From Dokdonella_A sp036518555 (GTDB taxonomy: Bacteria; Pseudomonadota; Gammaproteobacteria; Xanthomonadales; Rhodanobacteraceae), in the NCBI RefSeq assembly GCF_036518555.1, contig NZ_DATDMY010000232.1:1-29132 (forward strand): a DNA stretch of 29,132 nt, written 5' to 3'. Shown here piece by piece: positions 17,050 through 25,045 of the stretch. Position 1 is the stretch's first letter. Each line of letters opens with the position of its first letter. The notes beneath the pieces are model-generated. The model had not been told where the DNA came from and did not search any database. It saw only the letters and a program-made list of their open reading frames with translations. The translations under genes were made by a program, and so were the position numbers.

Positions 17050-17610
17050 TCAAGCCGTGCCGTCGGCCCCCATCGCCGCGGCGAGCAGGTGACGCGCCGC
17101 CTGCCAGTCGCGCTTGATCGTGCGTTCGTTGAGGCCCTCGAGTTCGGCGATCGCGCCGAAGGTGAGGCCGCCGAAGAAATGCAACTGGACCACGCGTGCA
17201 GCGCGTGCGTCGATGCCTTCCAGCTCGGTCAGGGCACGGTCGAGCGCAAGCACATCGCTCGCGGTCGACGGCGCGTCGGGCACGCGGTCGTCGAGCGTGA
17301 TGAACGCGGTGCCGCCGCCGCGCTTGTCGGCGCCTGCGCGACGCGCCCGGTCGACCAGCACCTGGCGCATCGCGCGCGCGGCGAGCGCCATGAAATGGCG
17401 ATCGCTTTCGAGGCGCAGCCGGTCGGCCGCGGCGAGCTTCATGTAGGTTTCATGGACGAGCGCGGTAGTCGATAGCGTCTCGCCGCCGCCGCCGAGTTGG
17501 CGGTGCGCGCAGCGGTGCAACTCGTCGTAGAGCAGCGCAAACACGCGACCTTGGGCAGCGTCGTCGCCCTTTCCGGCGGCGTCCAGCAGTTCTGTGAGGC
17601 TTTCGTCCAT
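17050..17610 (-). CDS. ECF-type RNA polymerase sigma factor (TIGR02999-like, kinase-linked ECF43 type)
   Basis: A 186-residue sigma factor with region 2 at about 15-90 (LLYDELHRCAHRQL, then LVHETYMKLA, and MALAARAMRQVLVDRAR) and region 4 at about 122-178 (VQLHFFGGLTFGAIAELEGLNERTIKRDWQAARHLL, a clear helix-turn-helix). The ALVHETY signature and the RHFMALAARAMRQVLVD stretch are those of the TIGR02999 family. The acidic DAED-type residues common in other ECF factors before (V/L)(H/Q)E are replaced by Ser47-Thr48-Thr49-Ala50. In the family linked to Ser/Thr kinases (Xanthomonas EcfK/PknS), a threonine in this region is the activating phosphosite. The gene lies 34 bases after the kinase gene on the same strand, which supports such a pair. 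No anti-sigma gene is seen. Confidence 0.92.
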   Translation of the reverse strand: MDESLTELLDAAGKGDDAAQGRVFALLYDELHRCAHRQLGGGGETLSTTALVHETYMKLAAADRLRLESDRHFMALAARAMRQVLVDRARRAGADKRGGGTAFITLDDRVPDAPSTASDVLALDRALTELEGIDARAARVVQLHFFGGLTFGAIAELEGLNERTIKRDWQAARHLLAAAMGADGTA

Positions 17611-17644
17611 GTGCGGCCGAGCATCGCCGGCGACGAAGCCCGCG

Positions 17645-19978
17645 TCAATCGCGCGATTGCGCGACCTGCAGCAAGCGTCGCGTGCATTCGTGCACGGCCG
17701 GATGCGCCTCGCCCGCGAGGGCGGCGTAGGCCGTGCGCGCCGATTCGAAGTGCGTGGTCGCGGCGTCCGCGTGTCCCGCGTGCTGCTCGGCTTCCGCGAG
17801 CGCGAACTCGGCGTTCGCCCAGAGCATGTTCTTCTCCGGCACGGCCGCGTGGCTGCGCGCGACGGCATCCACGACGCGCGCGGGCGCGGTGACGTCGCCG
17901 AGGTCCATGAGGGACTGGGCGAGCGCGATGTCGAGGCCAGCGAGATCGGCATGCGACGGGCCGACGACGCCCAGCACGGCCGGCCGGATGCGCTCCAGGA
18001 TGTCGCGTGCGCGCGCAGGTTCGCCGAGGTCGCGCAGGCTCTTGGCGAACGTGTATTCGGCCCACAATCGCGGCTGGCTGTCGGTCGGCGCGTGGGCGAC
18101 GAACCAGTCGACGAGGCGCTCGTAGGCGGCGATCGATTCCTGCTTGCGGCCGGCGAGTTGCAGCGTGTAGGCGAGGTTGTTGAGCGCACGAAGCGCGGCC
18201 GCGTTCATCTCGCCGGGCGCCGCGCCCGCGCGTTCGAGCGAGCGACGCAGCGCGGCTTCGGATTCCGCGTAGCGGCCGAGGTCGCGCAGGACCCAGCCGC
18301 GAACGGCTTCCATGCGCGCCTCGTCGTCGGGTTGCGGTATCGGCGCACGTTCGCGCTGTCGCGTCGCGCGGTCGAGCGCGGCGAGCGCCCGTCCATAGCG
18401 GCCGAGCTCGGCTTGCGCGGAACCGAGCCGCGTCTCCACGCGCGCGGCCAGGGCCGGATCTCCGGCGTCCGCGACCACCGCGCTCGCACGCTCGAGCAAC
18501 TCGGCGCCTTTGTCGAAGCGGCCCAGGCCCATGTAGCTGAGCGCCATCGTTTCGTACAACTCGGCCTGCGCGCGAGGCTCGCCGGCGAGGGCGTGTTCGA
18601 TCTGCGCGGCACCGCGATCGAGCAGCTCGTCCGCGCGCGGCATCGCACCGCGCGACTGCGCGGGATCGGGTGCCTGGAACAGGCCGATCATGAAGGCCTT
18701 CACGCGCTCGGCGGTCGCCGCGCGTTCGAGCGCGACGCGTTCCTGGCGCGCGGCGACGCGAGCCTGCCACAGCGCCACGCTGCCGCCGGCGACCACGGCC
18801 GCGATCGCGCACGCGGCAAGCCCCACGAACCAGCGATGACGCCCGATGAAGCGACGCAGCCGGTAGCCGGTGCTGTCGGGGCGGGCGAGGATCGGTCGCC
18901 GTTCGCGCCAGCGGCGCAGGTCGTCGGCGAACGCCTCGACAGTGGCGTAGCGACGTGCCGGATCGGCGTCGGTCGCACGTGCGACGACGATGCTGACATC
19001 GCCGGCGAGCGCCTTCGCGGGGATCGCGGCCGGCCCGAGCGCGCCCGCAAGCGCGCGTGCGGCCACGAGGCGCTGGCTCGGTCGCGTCGTCGCGTCGCCG
19101 CTGGCCAGTCGCAGTCCGGTCAGCAGTTCGTGCAGCAGCGCACCGAGCTGGAAGATGTCGGTCGCCGTCGTGGCGGCAAGGCCCTGCAACTGTTCCGGCG
19201 CCGCGTAGGCGCGCGAGACGAAGCGCGCCGCGGTCGCGGTGGCATCGGCGTCGGTGTCGGACTCGAGCACGCGCGCGATGCCGAAGTCGAGCAGGCGCGG
19301 CGTACCGCCGGCCGCGACGAGGACGTTCGCGGGCTTGATGTCGCGATGCACGACGAGCTGATGGTGAGCGTGCGCGACCGCCGCGCACAACGCGAGGACG
19401 AGGTCGACGCGTGCATCGAGACCGTGGTCGACGCGCGTCGACCACGCCGACAGCGACTCGCCTTCGATGTACTCCATGACGAGAAAGGGCCGGCCATCCT
19501 CGGCGACGCCGCCGTCGAGCAGGCGCGCGATCGCCGGGTGCGCGAGGCGCGAAAGGATCTGCCGCTCGCGCCGGAAGCGCGCGAGCATCGCGTCCGAATC
19601 CATGCCGCGCTTGATGTGCTTGAGCGCGCCGACCTGCACGTAGCCGTCTCCGTCGCGTCGCACGCGATAGACCGTGCCCATGCCGCCGCTGCCGATAGGG
19701 CTGATGATCGTCCATGGGCCGATGCGCGAGCCTTCCGTCACATCGTCGACGACGGCGTCGCCGACGAGGCGCGCGGCAACCTCGGCCGCACTCTGGTCGA
19801 GCATGCCCGCCCCGGACGTAGCCAGCAGCGCGCTCACCGCGTCGGCAAGTCCGCGATCGTCGCCCGCCTGTTGCGCGATCCATTCCCGGCGCGAGCCGTC
19901 CTCGACGTCGAGCGCCGCGCGCAACAGCTCGAACGCGCGCTGCCGCCGCTCCAGTGCGACGACGGCGTCGTCCGTCAC
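17645..19978 (-). CDS. Membrane Ser/Thr protein kinase with C-terminal TPR sensor region (PknS-like)
   Basis: A 777-residue Hanks-type kinase. The glycine loop GSGGMGTV is at 96-103, the ATP-binding Lys120 in GALKHIK, the catalytic loop HRDIKPAN at 211-218 (Asp213), DFG at 231-233 and APE at 260-262, so the kinase should be active. A membrane helix follows at about 384-403, then a coiled region (about 405-425) and TPR-like repeats to the end, which would lie in the periplasm as the sensor. The GTG start overlaps the kmo stop (GTGA), so the kinase is translationally coupled to kmo. Family knowledge suggests that it phosphorylates and activates the sigma factor encoded next. The N-terminal 80 residues are a helical extension typical of these kinases. 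Confidence 0.93.
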   Translation of the reverse strand: MTDDAVVALERRQRAFELLRAALDVEDGSRREWIAQQAGDDRGLADAVSALLATSGAGMLDQSAAEVAARLVGDAVVDDVTEGSRIGPWTIISPIGSGGMGTVYRVRRDGDGYVQVGALKHIKRGMDSDAMLARFRRERQILSRLAHPAIARLLDGGVAEDGRPFLVMEYIEGESLSAWSTRVDHGLDARVDLVLALCAAVAHAHHQLVVHRDIKPANVLVAAGGTPRLLDFGIARVLESDTDADATATAARFVSRAYAAPEQLQGLAATTATDIFQLGALLHELLTGLRLASGDATTRPSQRLVAARALAGALGPAAIPAKALAGDVSIVVARATDADPARRYATVEAFADDLRRWRERRPILARPDSTGYRLRRFIGRHRWFVGLAACAIAAVVAGGSVALWQARVAARQERVALERAATAERVKAFMIGLFQAPDPAQSRGAMPRADELLDRGAAQIEHALAGEPRAQAELYETMALSYMGLGRFDKGAELLERASAVVADAGDPALAARVETRLGSAQAELGRYGRALAALDRATRQRERAPIPQPDDEARMEAVRGWVLRDLGRYAESEAALRRSLERAGAAPGEMNAAALRALNNLAYTLQLAGRKQESIAAYERLVDWFVAHAPTDSQPRLWAEYTFAKSLRDLGEPARARDILERIRPAVLGVVGPSHADLAGLDIALAQSLMDLGDVTAPARVVDAVARSHAAVPEKNMLWANAEFALAEAEQHAGHADAATTHFESARTAYAALAGEAHPAVHECTRRLLQVAQSRD

Positions 19979-21387
19979 GACTCGTCCAGCGACGTCAGGC
20001 GCTCGCGCACCAGCGCGTCGGCCTGCGCGAGGTCGACATGATCGATGCGTTCGCGCCCGGCGGTCAGTTCGTGCAGCACTGCGTCCTGGATCGCGCCGCG
20101 CGCGAACGCCTGCGCGTACGGCATGCGCGTGAACGTGACCATCGAATAGCGCGGCACGAAGCGCCCCGGGTGGCGTTCGGCGAGCACGCGGCCGAGTTCG
20201 CGCCGCAGGAGGAAGCCGGCATCGGCGACCGAATCGCGCATCTCGACGTAGTTCTCGAGCGCCATCTTCGCGATCGCCTCCGCGTTCGGCCGTCGTCGGC
20301 GCTCGAACTCGGCGAACGTCCAGGCCGTGTCTCCGGCATGGGCGCCGAGGAGGTCGGCGAGCTCGACCGCGTCCTCGAAGCCGCAATTCATGCCCTGGCC
20401 GTGGAACGGCACGATCGCGTGCGCGGCGTCGCCGAGCAACAGGGCGTGCCCGCCGAGGTGCCAGCGGTCGAGGTAGAGCGTCGACAGTACGCCGACCGGG
20501 TTCGCGCCGAAATCCTCGTCGAATGCGGGGATCAGCGGCAGCAGGTCGGCGAAGTCGCGCTCGAACAACGCGCGCGCGGCAGCGGGGTCCGGGATCGTCG
20601 CGAAGCTCGGGTCGCCGGTGCCGGGCAGGAACAGCGTGACCGTGAAGCTGCCTTCCGCGTTCGGAAGCGCGATGCACATGTAGCCGCCACGCGGCCAGAT
20701 GTGCAGCGCGTTGCGCTCGACCGCGAACCGCTCGCCGCGCGCGAGCGCGGTCGCCGCGCCCGCGGGCAGCGACGCGGCCGGGAAATCCGGCAGCGCGGGA
20801 ATCTCGAGTTCCTTGTAGCCGTGGCCGAGTTCCTCGACGCGCTCGCCGAGCGCGTGCTGCGCGTTCATGGCCGCACGCAACGCCGAACCCGCGCCGTCGG
20901 CGCCGAGTACGTAAGCGCATGCGTGTTCGTGCGCGGCGTCGGCGACGTCGTCATGGAAGCGCAGCGCGACCGGCTCGCCGAATGCGGCCGCGACGAGGCG
21001 GCGATCGAAATGGAATCGCGCGCCGGCGCGCTCTGCCGCGTCGATGAGCGCGATGTTGAGCCGGCCGCGGCTGATCGACCAGATCACTTCGCTGTCGTCG
21101 CGGCCGTAGCGAAGCAGTTCGGCGTGGCCGTCACGGTGGTGCACCATGCGCCCGCGCATCATGACCGCAAGGCGCATGATCTCGTCGGTGAGTCCGGCGA
21201 GGCGAAGTCCGTGCAGGCCGCGCTCGGCGAGCGCGAGGTTGATAGAGCGGCCACCCGCATAGCCCGCCTTGCGCGGATCGGGACGGCGTTCGAACACGTC
21301 GACCGAGAAGCCGCGCTGGGCGAGCAGGGTCGCGAGCAGGGCGCCGACGAGGCCGCCGCCGACGATCGTGGTGTCGCGTGCGTTCAT
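19975..21387 (-). CDS. kmo: Kynurenine 3-monooxygenase
   Basis: A 470-residue flavoprotein hydroxylase. The FAD dinucleotide motif GGGLVGA is at 10-16, the kynurenine-monooxygenase hallmark GGRSINLALAERG at about 45-57, and the second FAD site reads GDAAHAIVPFHGQGMNCGFEDA. It converts L-kynurenine to 3-hydroxykynurenine with NADPH and oxygen, in the tryptophan-to-quinolinate (NAD) or tryptophan degradation route. No other kynurenine-pathway gene is in the window. It heads the run kmo, kinase, sigma factor, delta-60 protein, and its stop overlaps the kinase start. The ATG at 21387 has only a weak GAG upstream as ribosome site. Confidence 0.95.
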   Translation of the reverse strand: MNARDTTIVGGGLVGALLATLLAQRGFSVDVFERRPDPRKAGYAGGRSINLALAERGLHGLRLAGLTDEIMRLAVMMRGRMVHHRDGHAELLRYGRDDSEVIWSISRGRLNIALIDAAERAGARFHFDRRLVAAAFGEPVALRFHDDVADAAHEHACAYVLGADGAGSALRAAMNAQHALGERVEELGHGYKELEIPALPDFPAASLPAGAATALARGERFAVERNALHIWPRGGYMCIALPNAEGSFTVTLFLPGTGDPSFATIPDPAAARALFERDFADLLPLIPAFDEDFGANPVGVLSTLYLDRWHLGGHALLLGDAAHAIVPFHGQGMNCGFEDAVELADLLGAHAGDTAWTFAEFERRRRPNAEAIAKMALENYVEMRDSVADAGFLLRRELGRVLAERHPGRFVPRYSMVTFTRMPYAQAFARGAIQDAVLHELTAGRERIDHVDLAQADALVRERLTSLDES

Positions 21388-21717
21388 GCTGACTCGCGTG
21401 TACGTGTGCGGAACGCGAAACTTGCGCGATCGGCGGGTCCAATTGCAATCCCCGTGTGCCGCGATCGACGGTCCGCGCGCATCCGTGCCGTCCCATGCGA
21501 CCGCCCGGCGGCGCGCGCGCCCTTGAACCCGCGGCGGATGCCGTCACGGACCGGCCCCGCATGCGCCATCGGGCGCGCGGGTGTGTCGCCACACCCGGAC
21601 GGCCGCACGCGAGTTTCGCCCGCGATGATGCAGCTCGCGGTTGCACGCGCTACAGTGCCGCTTCCGGGGGGAGCGACGACCACGTCCAGCGGTCACGGCC
21701 GCGTTGCGGGGATGCAC
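21388..21717. other. Divergent promoter interval between kmo and the DUF1232 gene
   Basis: 330 bases without a supported gene. It must hold the start signals for kmo (-) and for the DUF1232 gene (+). TACAGT at 21651-21656 is a possible -10 for the latter, with no good -35. An in-frame ATG at 21625 upstream of the DUF1232 start would add an implausible Thr/Ser/Gly-rich extension and is not used. Confidence 0.4.
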
Positions 21718-22260
21718 ATGCGGATCAGCCTCGAACTCGAACCTGCCGACATCGAGCGTTTCCACGCCGCCCTCGCGCGCGCGCGCCGCGCCGCCGCGTG
21801 CGCGGACGAGTTCGAGGTCATCGAAGCGGCCAAGTACGCGCTCGACCATCTCAACACCGCCGACGTGCCCGGGTTCGTGCGCAAGCGCGTGGTCGAGGTG
21901 CAGAAGCTCATCTGCATGCTCGAAGACGAGGCATGGGCGCTGTCCGGACCCGAGCGCGCCGACATCGTCGGTACGCTCGTCTACTTCAGCGACCCGGACG
22001 ACCTCATTCCCGACGAGATCGAAGTGATCGGCCTGCTCGACGACGCGATCATGCTCGAGCTCCTGCTGCAGCGCATGCGCCACGTGCGCAGGGCTTACGC
22101 GGATTTCTGCAGCTTCCGCGCCGCGCTCGAAGACGACGTCCGCGATGCCGAGGCGCGCCGCGCGCACGCGCGCGACCTCGCCGCGCTGCGCACGCAGTTG
22201 CAGGCGCGCATGCGCCGCACGCGCCCGCGCGACGCGCGGCGCGAGACGGAGCGGTCCTGA
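21718..22260 (+). CDS. DUF1232 (YkvA-like) family protein
   Basis: The 180-residue protein contains the DUF1232 signature at about 83-117 (VGTLVYFSDPDDLIPDEIEVIGLLDDAIML), matching the family pattern Y-x-x-x-P-x-D-L-I-P-D-x-x-P-x-x-G-x-L-D-D. The segment before it is helical and acidic; the C-terminus is a long Arg/Ala helix (about 135-180). The family has no assigned activity and is often taken to be membrane-associated, but here the core is only weakly hydrophobic. ATG 21718 is preferred over 21712 because GCGGGG ends just before 21712, leaving 6 bases to 21718. It is convergent with the methyltransferase gene. Confidence 0.82.
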   Translation: MRISLELEPADIERFHAALARARRAAACADEFEVIEAAKYALDHLNTADVPGFVRKRVVEVQKLICMLEDEAWALSGPERADIVGTLVYFSDPDDLIPDEIEVIGLLDDAIMLELLLQRMRHVRRAYADFCSFRAALEDDVRDAEARRAHARDLAALRTQLQARMRRTRPRDARRETERS

Positions 22261-22262
22261 TC

Positions 22263-22377
22263 GCATGCTCTGGTCGCCGCTGGGGTGACCGAACCCGAAG
22301 CATGCAGCGCAAAGCCTGAAACGCTTGTGCTCCAGCCATGCTTGGATTCTCGCCGGGTGCTCCGCGTTTCAGGCTTT
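22263..22377. repeat. Structured intergenic element with a 14-base perfect inverted repeat
   Basis: AAAGCCTGAAACGC (22311-22324) and its exact reverse complement (22364-22377) enclose 39 bases; the right arm overlaps the end of the methyltransferase gene and is followed by TGCTTCC. Just before it, GCATGCT (22263-22269) and AGCATGC (22299-22305) pair around a GGTCgCC/GGgTGACC inner stem. It lies between convergent genes, so it probably ends both transcripts, but its length suggests a repeat-family element. Confidence 0.6.
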
Positions 22378-23040
22378 TGCTTCCGAACCCGGCCGCCGGG
22401 CGACGATGACGAAGCTGTTGAACGGCGTGTTGCCCCAGAGCGGGTGCACGTCGACCGCGAGGCCCGCGTCGAGCAAGGGCTGCTCGAGTTCCGCGCGCAG
22501 CGGATAGTGCCTGGCGGGGCTGCGCATCCAGCGCAGCGCGTGCAGGAACCATTCTTCGAGCACGGTCGCGCGAAAGCGCCAGCCGCGGTCGCGCAGCACG
22601 CTGCGTACGACGAGCGCGGAGCCGGGCGCGAGCCGGGCCGCGGCCTCGCGCAGCAACGCGGCCTGCTCGTCGCGTTCGAGGTAGTGCAGCACGTCGAGCA
22701 GGGTGACGTGTCCGCGGAACGAAGGCAGCCGCTGGGCGGTGCCGTCGTCGAACGCGATGCCGCTTTCGCCTCGCGCCGCATGGCGCGCCTCGGCGATCTT
22801 GGTGGCGTCGAAATCGAGGCCGAGATACGTGCCGCGCCAGCCGCGTTCGCGCAGGTAGAAGCCGAGCAGGCCGAGGCCGCAGCCGATGTCGAGCAGCGGC
22901 GTGTCGTCGTCGACGACGTCGGCGACCGCGGCATAGACCGGGTCCATGCGCACCTTCGCGCGCGCGTAGTCGCGATGCCACGGGCGCCGGAAGCGGGCGG
23001 CGACGCGGCGTGCGATCTCCCTCGTCTCTGCGTGCGACAT
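22369..23040 (-). CDS. Class I SAM-dependent methyltransferase
   Basis: A 223-residue Rossmann methyltransferase with motif I LLDIGCGLGLLG at 49-60, an acidic end of strand 2 (GLDFDATKI, about 74-82), DDGTAQRLP around 97-105, and strand 4 VTLLDVLHYL. The N-terminal WHRDYARAKVRMDPVY segment reminds me of the methyltransferases of aryl-polyene/xanthomonadin clusters, but none of the other genes of such a cluster is here, so the substrate stays unknown. The ATG at 23040 is preferred to 23136, which would add an Arg/Pro-rich extension of low plausibility and leave only 23 bases to the divergent MFS gene. Confidence 0.85.
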   Translation of the reverse strand: MSHAETREIARRVAARFRRPWHRDYARAKVRMDPVYAAVADVVDDDTPLLDIGCGLGLLGFYLRERGWRGTYLGLDFDATKIAEARHAARGESGIAFDDGTAQRLPSFRGHVTLLDVLHYLERDEQAALLREAAARLAPGSALVVRSVLRDRGWRFRATVLEEWFLHALRWMRSPARHYPLRAELEQPLLDAGLAVDVHPLWGNTPFNSFVIVARRPGSEAKA

Positions 23041-23159
23041 GCGTCCGGCGTCCTCGGCTGGAGCGCGCGAGCGTAGCGGCCGCGGCGCGCGCGGGGAAGC
23101 GCGGCGCATGCGCGGGCCTGTGGTAGCGTTCGGCATCCTTCGTCCGTACGAGGTCGCCG

Positions 23160-24395
23160 ATGAGTTTCCTCGCGGTCCTGCGCGAACTCGACCCGCGCCA
23201 GCGCAAGGTGGTCCTCGCGAGCTTCCTCGGCTGGACGCTCGATGCGTTCGACTACTTCCTGCTCGTGTTCGTGATACCCGAAGTCGCGCGCGAGTTCGAA
23301 GTCGGCAAGACCGAAGTCGCGTTTTCGCTGATGCTCACGCTCGCGATGCGGCCGCTCGGCGCATGGCTGTTCGGACGGCTCGCGGACCGCTACGGCCGGC
23401 GTCCGATCCTCATGATCGACATCGTCCTGTTCGCCGTGCTCGAGGCAGCCTCGGCGTTCGCACCGTCGCTGACCGCGCTGCTCGTGATCCGCGCGCTGTT
23501 CGGCATCGCGATGGGCGGCGAATGGGGCATCGGCGCGTCGCTCGCGATGGAGTCGATCCCGGCGAAGGCGCGCGGCGCCGTCTCCGGCCTGCTGCAGGAA
23601 GGCTACGCGTGCGGCTACCTGCTCGGCGGCCTCGTCTACCTGTTGCTGTTCGACCACATCGGCTGGCGCGGCATGTTCGTCGTCGGTGCGTTGCCCGCGC
23701 TGCTCGTGCTGTACATCCGCCGCCACGTTCCCGAGTCGCCGGTATGGTCCGCCAGCCGCGACGCGGGTTCGGCGCGGCCGGGCTTCGTCGAGACGATGCG
23801 CGGACGCTGGGGCCTGTTCGCCTATCTCGTCGTGCTCATGATGTGCTTCAACCTCTTCAGCCACGGCTCGCAGGACCTGTATCCGACGTTCCTGAAAGAG
23901 CAGCACCACTTCGACACCCGCACGGTCGCCTGGCTCACGATCACCCTCAACCTCGGTGCGATCGTCGGCGGCCTTTTCTTCGGCTCGTGGTCGGAGCGGG
24001 TCGGACGCCGTCGCGCGATCGTGACCGCCGCGCTGCTCGCGTTGCCGGCGATCCCGTTGTGGGCGTTCGGCGGCTCGGTGATCCTGCTCGGGGTCGGCGT
24101 GTTCCTGCTGCAGGTCATGGTGCAGGGTGCGTGGGGCGTCGTGCCCGTGCATCTCAACGAGCTGTCCCCCGACGCCGTGCGCGCGACACTGCCGGGCTTC
24201 GCGTACCAGGGCGGCAACCTGCTCGCCTCCGCGACGGCGCCGTTCCTGACCTGGTTCGCGGAACTGCGCGGTGGCGACTACGCATTCGCGATGGCGACCT
24301 TCATTGCCGCGGTCGCCGTGCTGCTCGCACTGGTCACCGCATTCGGGCCGGAGGCGCACGGCGCGCGGTTCGCCTCGGCGCCGGCCGCAAAATGA
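23160..24395 (+). CDS. Major facilitator superfamily carrier, lactate/sialate (SHS-like) type
   Basis: A 411-residue protein with 12 predicted membrane segments. The loop motif GRLADRYGRRP at 72-82 is the MFS signature between helices 2 and 3. Helix 1 contains GWTLDAFDYFLL (24-35), typical of the sialate:H+/lactate (SHS) and aromatic-acid carriers; MGGEWGIGASLAMESIP in helix 4 and ARGAVSGLLQEGYACGYLLG in helix 5 fit the same group. It is probably a proton symporter for a monocarboxylic or acidic organic substrate at the inner membrane. The ATG has GAGG 8 bases upstream. The neighbouring genes do not identify the substrate. Confidence 0.88.
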   Translation: MSFLAVLRELDPRQRKVVLASFLGWTLDAFDYFLLVFVIPEVAREFEVGKTEVAFSLMLTLAMRPLGAWLFGRLADRYGRRPILMIDIVLFAVLEAASAFAPSLTALLVIRALFGIAMGGEWGIGASLAMESIPAKARGAVSGLLQEGYACGYLLGGLVYLLLFDHIGWRGMFVVGALPALLVLYIRRHVPESPVWSASRDAGSARPGFVETMRGRWGLFAYLVVLMMCFNLFSHGSQDLYPTFLKEQHHFDTRTVAWLTITLNLGAIVGGLFFGSWSERVGRRRAIVTAALLALPAIPLWAFGGSVILLGVGVFLLQVMVQGAWGVVPVHLNELSPDAVRATLPGFAYQGGNLLASATAPFLTWFAELRGGDYAFAMATFIAAVAVLLALVTAFGPEAHGARFASAPAAK

Positions 24396-24397
24396 CG

Positions 24398-24433
24398 GGG
24401 CGACTGCAACCTGCTATCCTCGCCCGCTTTTTT
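24398..24433 (+). terminator. Possible terminator of the MFS gene, overlapping a candidate slyD promoter
   Basis: GGGCGA (24398-24403) and TCGCCC (24420-24425) form a 6-base-pair stem with a 16-base loop, followed by GC and six T. The loop includes TATCCT (24415-24420), which with a weak ATGACG 17 bases upstream could be the promoter of the FKBP gene. The stem is short, so either reading is tentative. Confidence 0.4.
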
Positions 24434-24450
24434 CATACCGGAGCGCGTGG

Positions 24451-24939
24451 GTGAACGTCGAGGCGAACAAGGTCGTTTCCTTCCATTACGTGGTCAGCGA
24501 TGGCGCCGGCGAGCCGGTGGATTCGTCGCGCGAGCGTGGCGAGCCGCTGAGCGTGCTGATCGGCCACGGCAACATCATCCCGGGTCTCGAGAAGGCGCTG
24601 CTCGGCCGCGCGGTCGGCGACCGCTTCGAGGTCGTGGTGCAGCCGGCCGAAGCCTACGGCGAGCGCCGCGCGAACTTCACGCAGCGCGTGCCGAAAAAGT
24701 ACTTCGAGCATCCTGACCAGCTCAAGCCGGGCATGAGCACGGTGCTCAACACGCGCGAGGCGGGTCCGCGCATGGTCGTCGTGCACAAGGTCGGCTCGAG
24801 CGTGATCGACGTCGACCTCAACCATCCGCTCGCCGGCAAGACGCTCACGTTCGAGGTCGAGGTCACCGACATCCGCGACGCGAGCGAGGAAGAAATCGCG
24901 CACCGCCACGCCCACGGCGCCGGCGGCCACGATCACTGA
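24451..24939 (+). CDS. slyD: SlyD-like FKBP-type peptidyl-prolyl isomerase
   Basis: A 162-residue protein with the split FKBP fold and inserted chaperone (IF) domain of the SlyD type: N-terminal strand VVSFHYVVSDGAGEPVDSS, LIGHGNIIPGLEKALLG at about 36-52, PAEAYGERR at 65-73, the IF insert (about 74-122), and the return strand NHPLAGKTLTFEVEVTDI at 124-141. The short tail HRHAHGAGGHDH is His-rich, as in the metal-binding SlyD tails, though it has no Cys. It is a cytoplasmic folding helper and possible nickel binder. GTG 24451 is chosen because GGAG lies 7 bases before it and the FKBP fold starts at once. Confidence 0.93.
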   Translation: MNVEANKVVSFHYVVSDGAGEPVDSSRERGEPLSVLIGHGNIIPGLEKALLGRAVGDRFEVVVQPAEAYGERRANFTQRVPKKYFEHPDQLKPGMSTVLNTREAGPRMVVVHKVGSSVIDVDLNHPLAGKTLTFEVEVTDIRDASEEEIAHRHAHGAGGHDH

Positions 24940-24946
24940 CGCGAGC

Positions 24947-25014
24947 GCGAATCGGTAATCGGGGATCGCGAATCCCAAGCTCTCCCGACTCCCGATGTGC
25001 GACGCCCGATTCGC
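24947..25014. repeat. Heptamer-based inverted repeat hairpin between convergent genes
   Basis: Four consecutive 7-mers, GCGAATC, GGTAATC, GGGGATC, GCGAATC (24947-24974), are followed after 8 bases by four 7-mers in the opposite sense, TCCCGAC, TCCCGAT, GTGCGAC, GCCCGAT, and then TCGC (to 25014). The outermost 9 bases pair exactly (GCGAATCGG with CCGATTCGC). It lies between slyD and the NlpC/P60 gene, which converge, and could act as a terminator. I recall similar GGGAATC-type repeats between genes in Xanthomonadaceae but cannot check this. Confidence 0.7.
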
Positions 25015-25045
25015 ACCCCGGCAACCACGGCCGAACGCTCGTGCC

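Noticed and set aside
17594..20041. 815-residue reading frame on the plus strand
   Set aside because: Opposite the kinase gene, whose catalytic motifs are unambiguous.
19979..20920. N-terminal extension of the kinase frame into kmo
   Set aside because: This would make a 1091-residue protein with Arg-rich nonsense ahead of the kinase; the GTG at 19978 overlapping the kmo stop is a normal coupled start.
19954..21711. Plus-strand extension upstream of the DUF1232 gene
   Set aside because: Antisense to kmo and of shadow composition; the DUF1232 domain starts after 21718.
22095..24359. 754-residue minus-strand frame
   Set aside because: Its right part is antisense to the MFS gene and its left part is an alternative frame of the methyltransferase gene; no coherent protein motifs.
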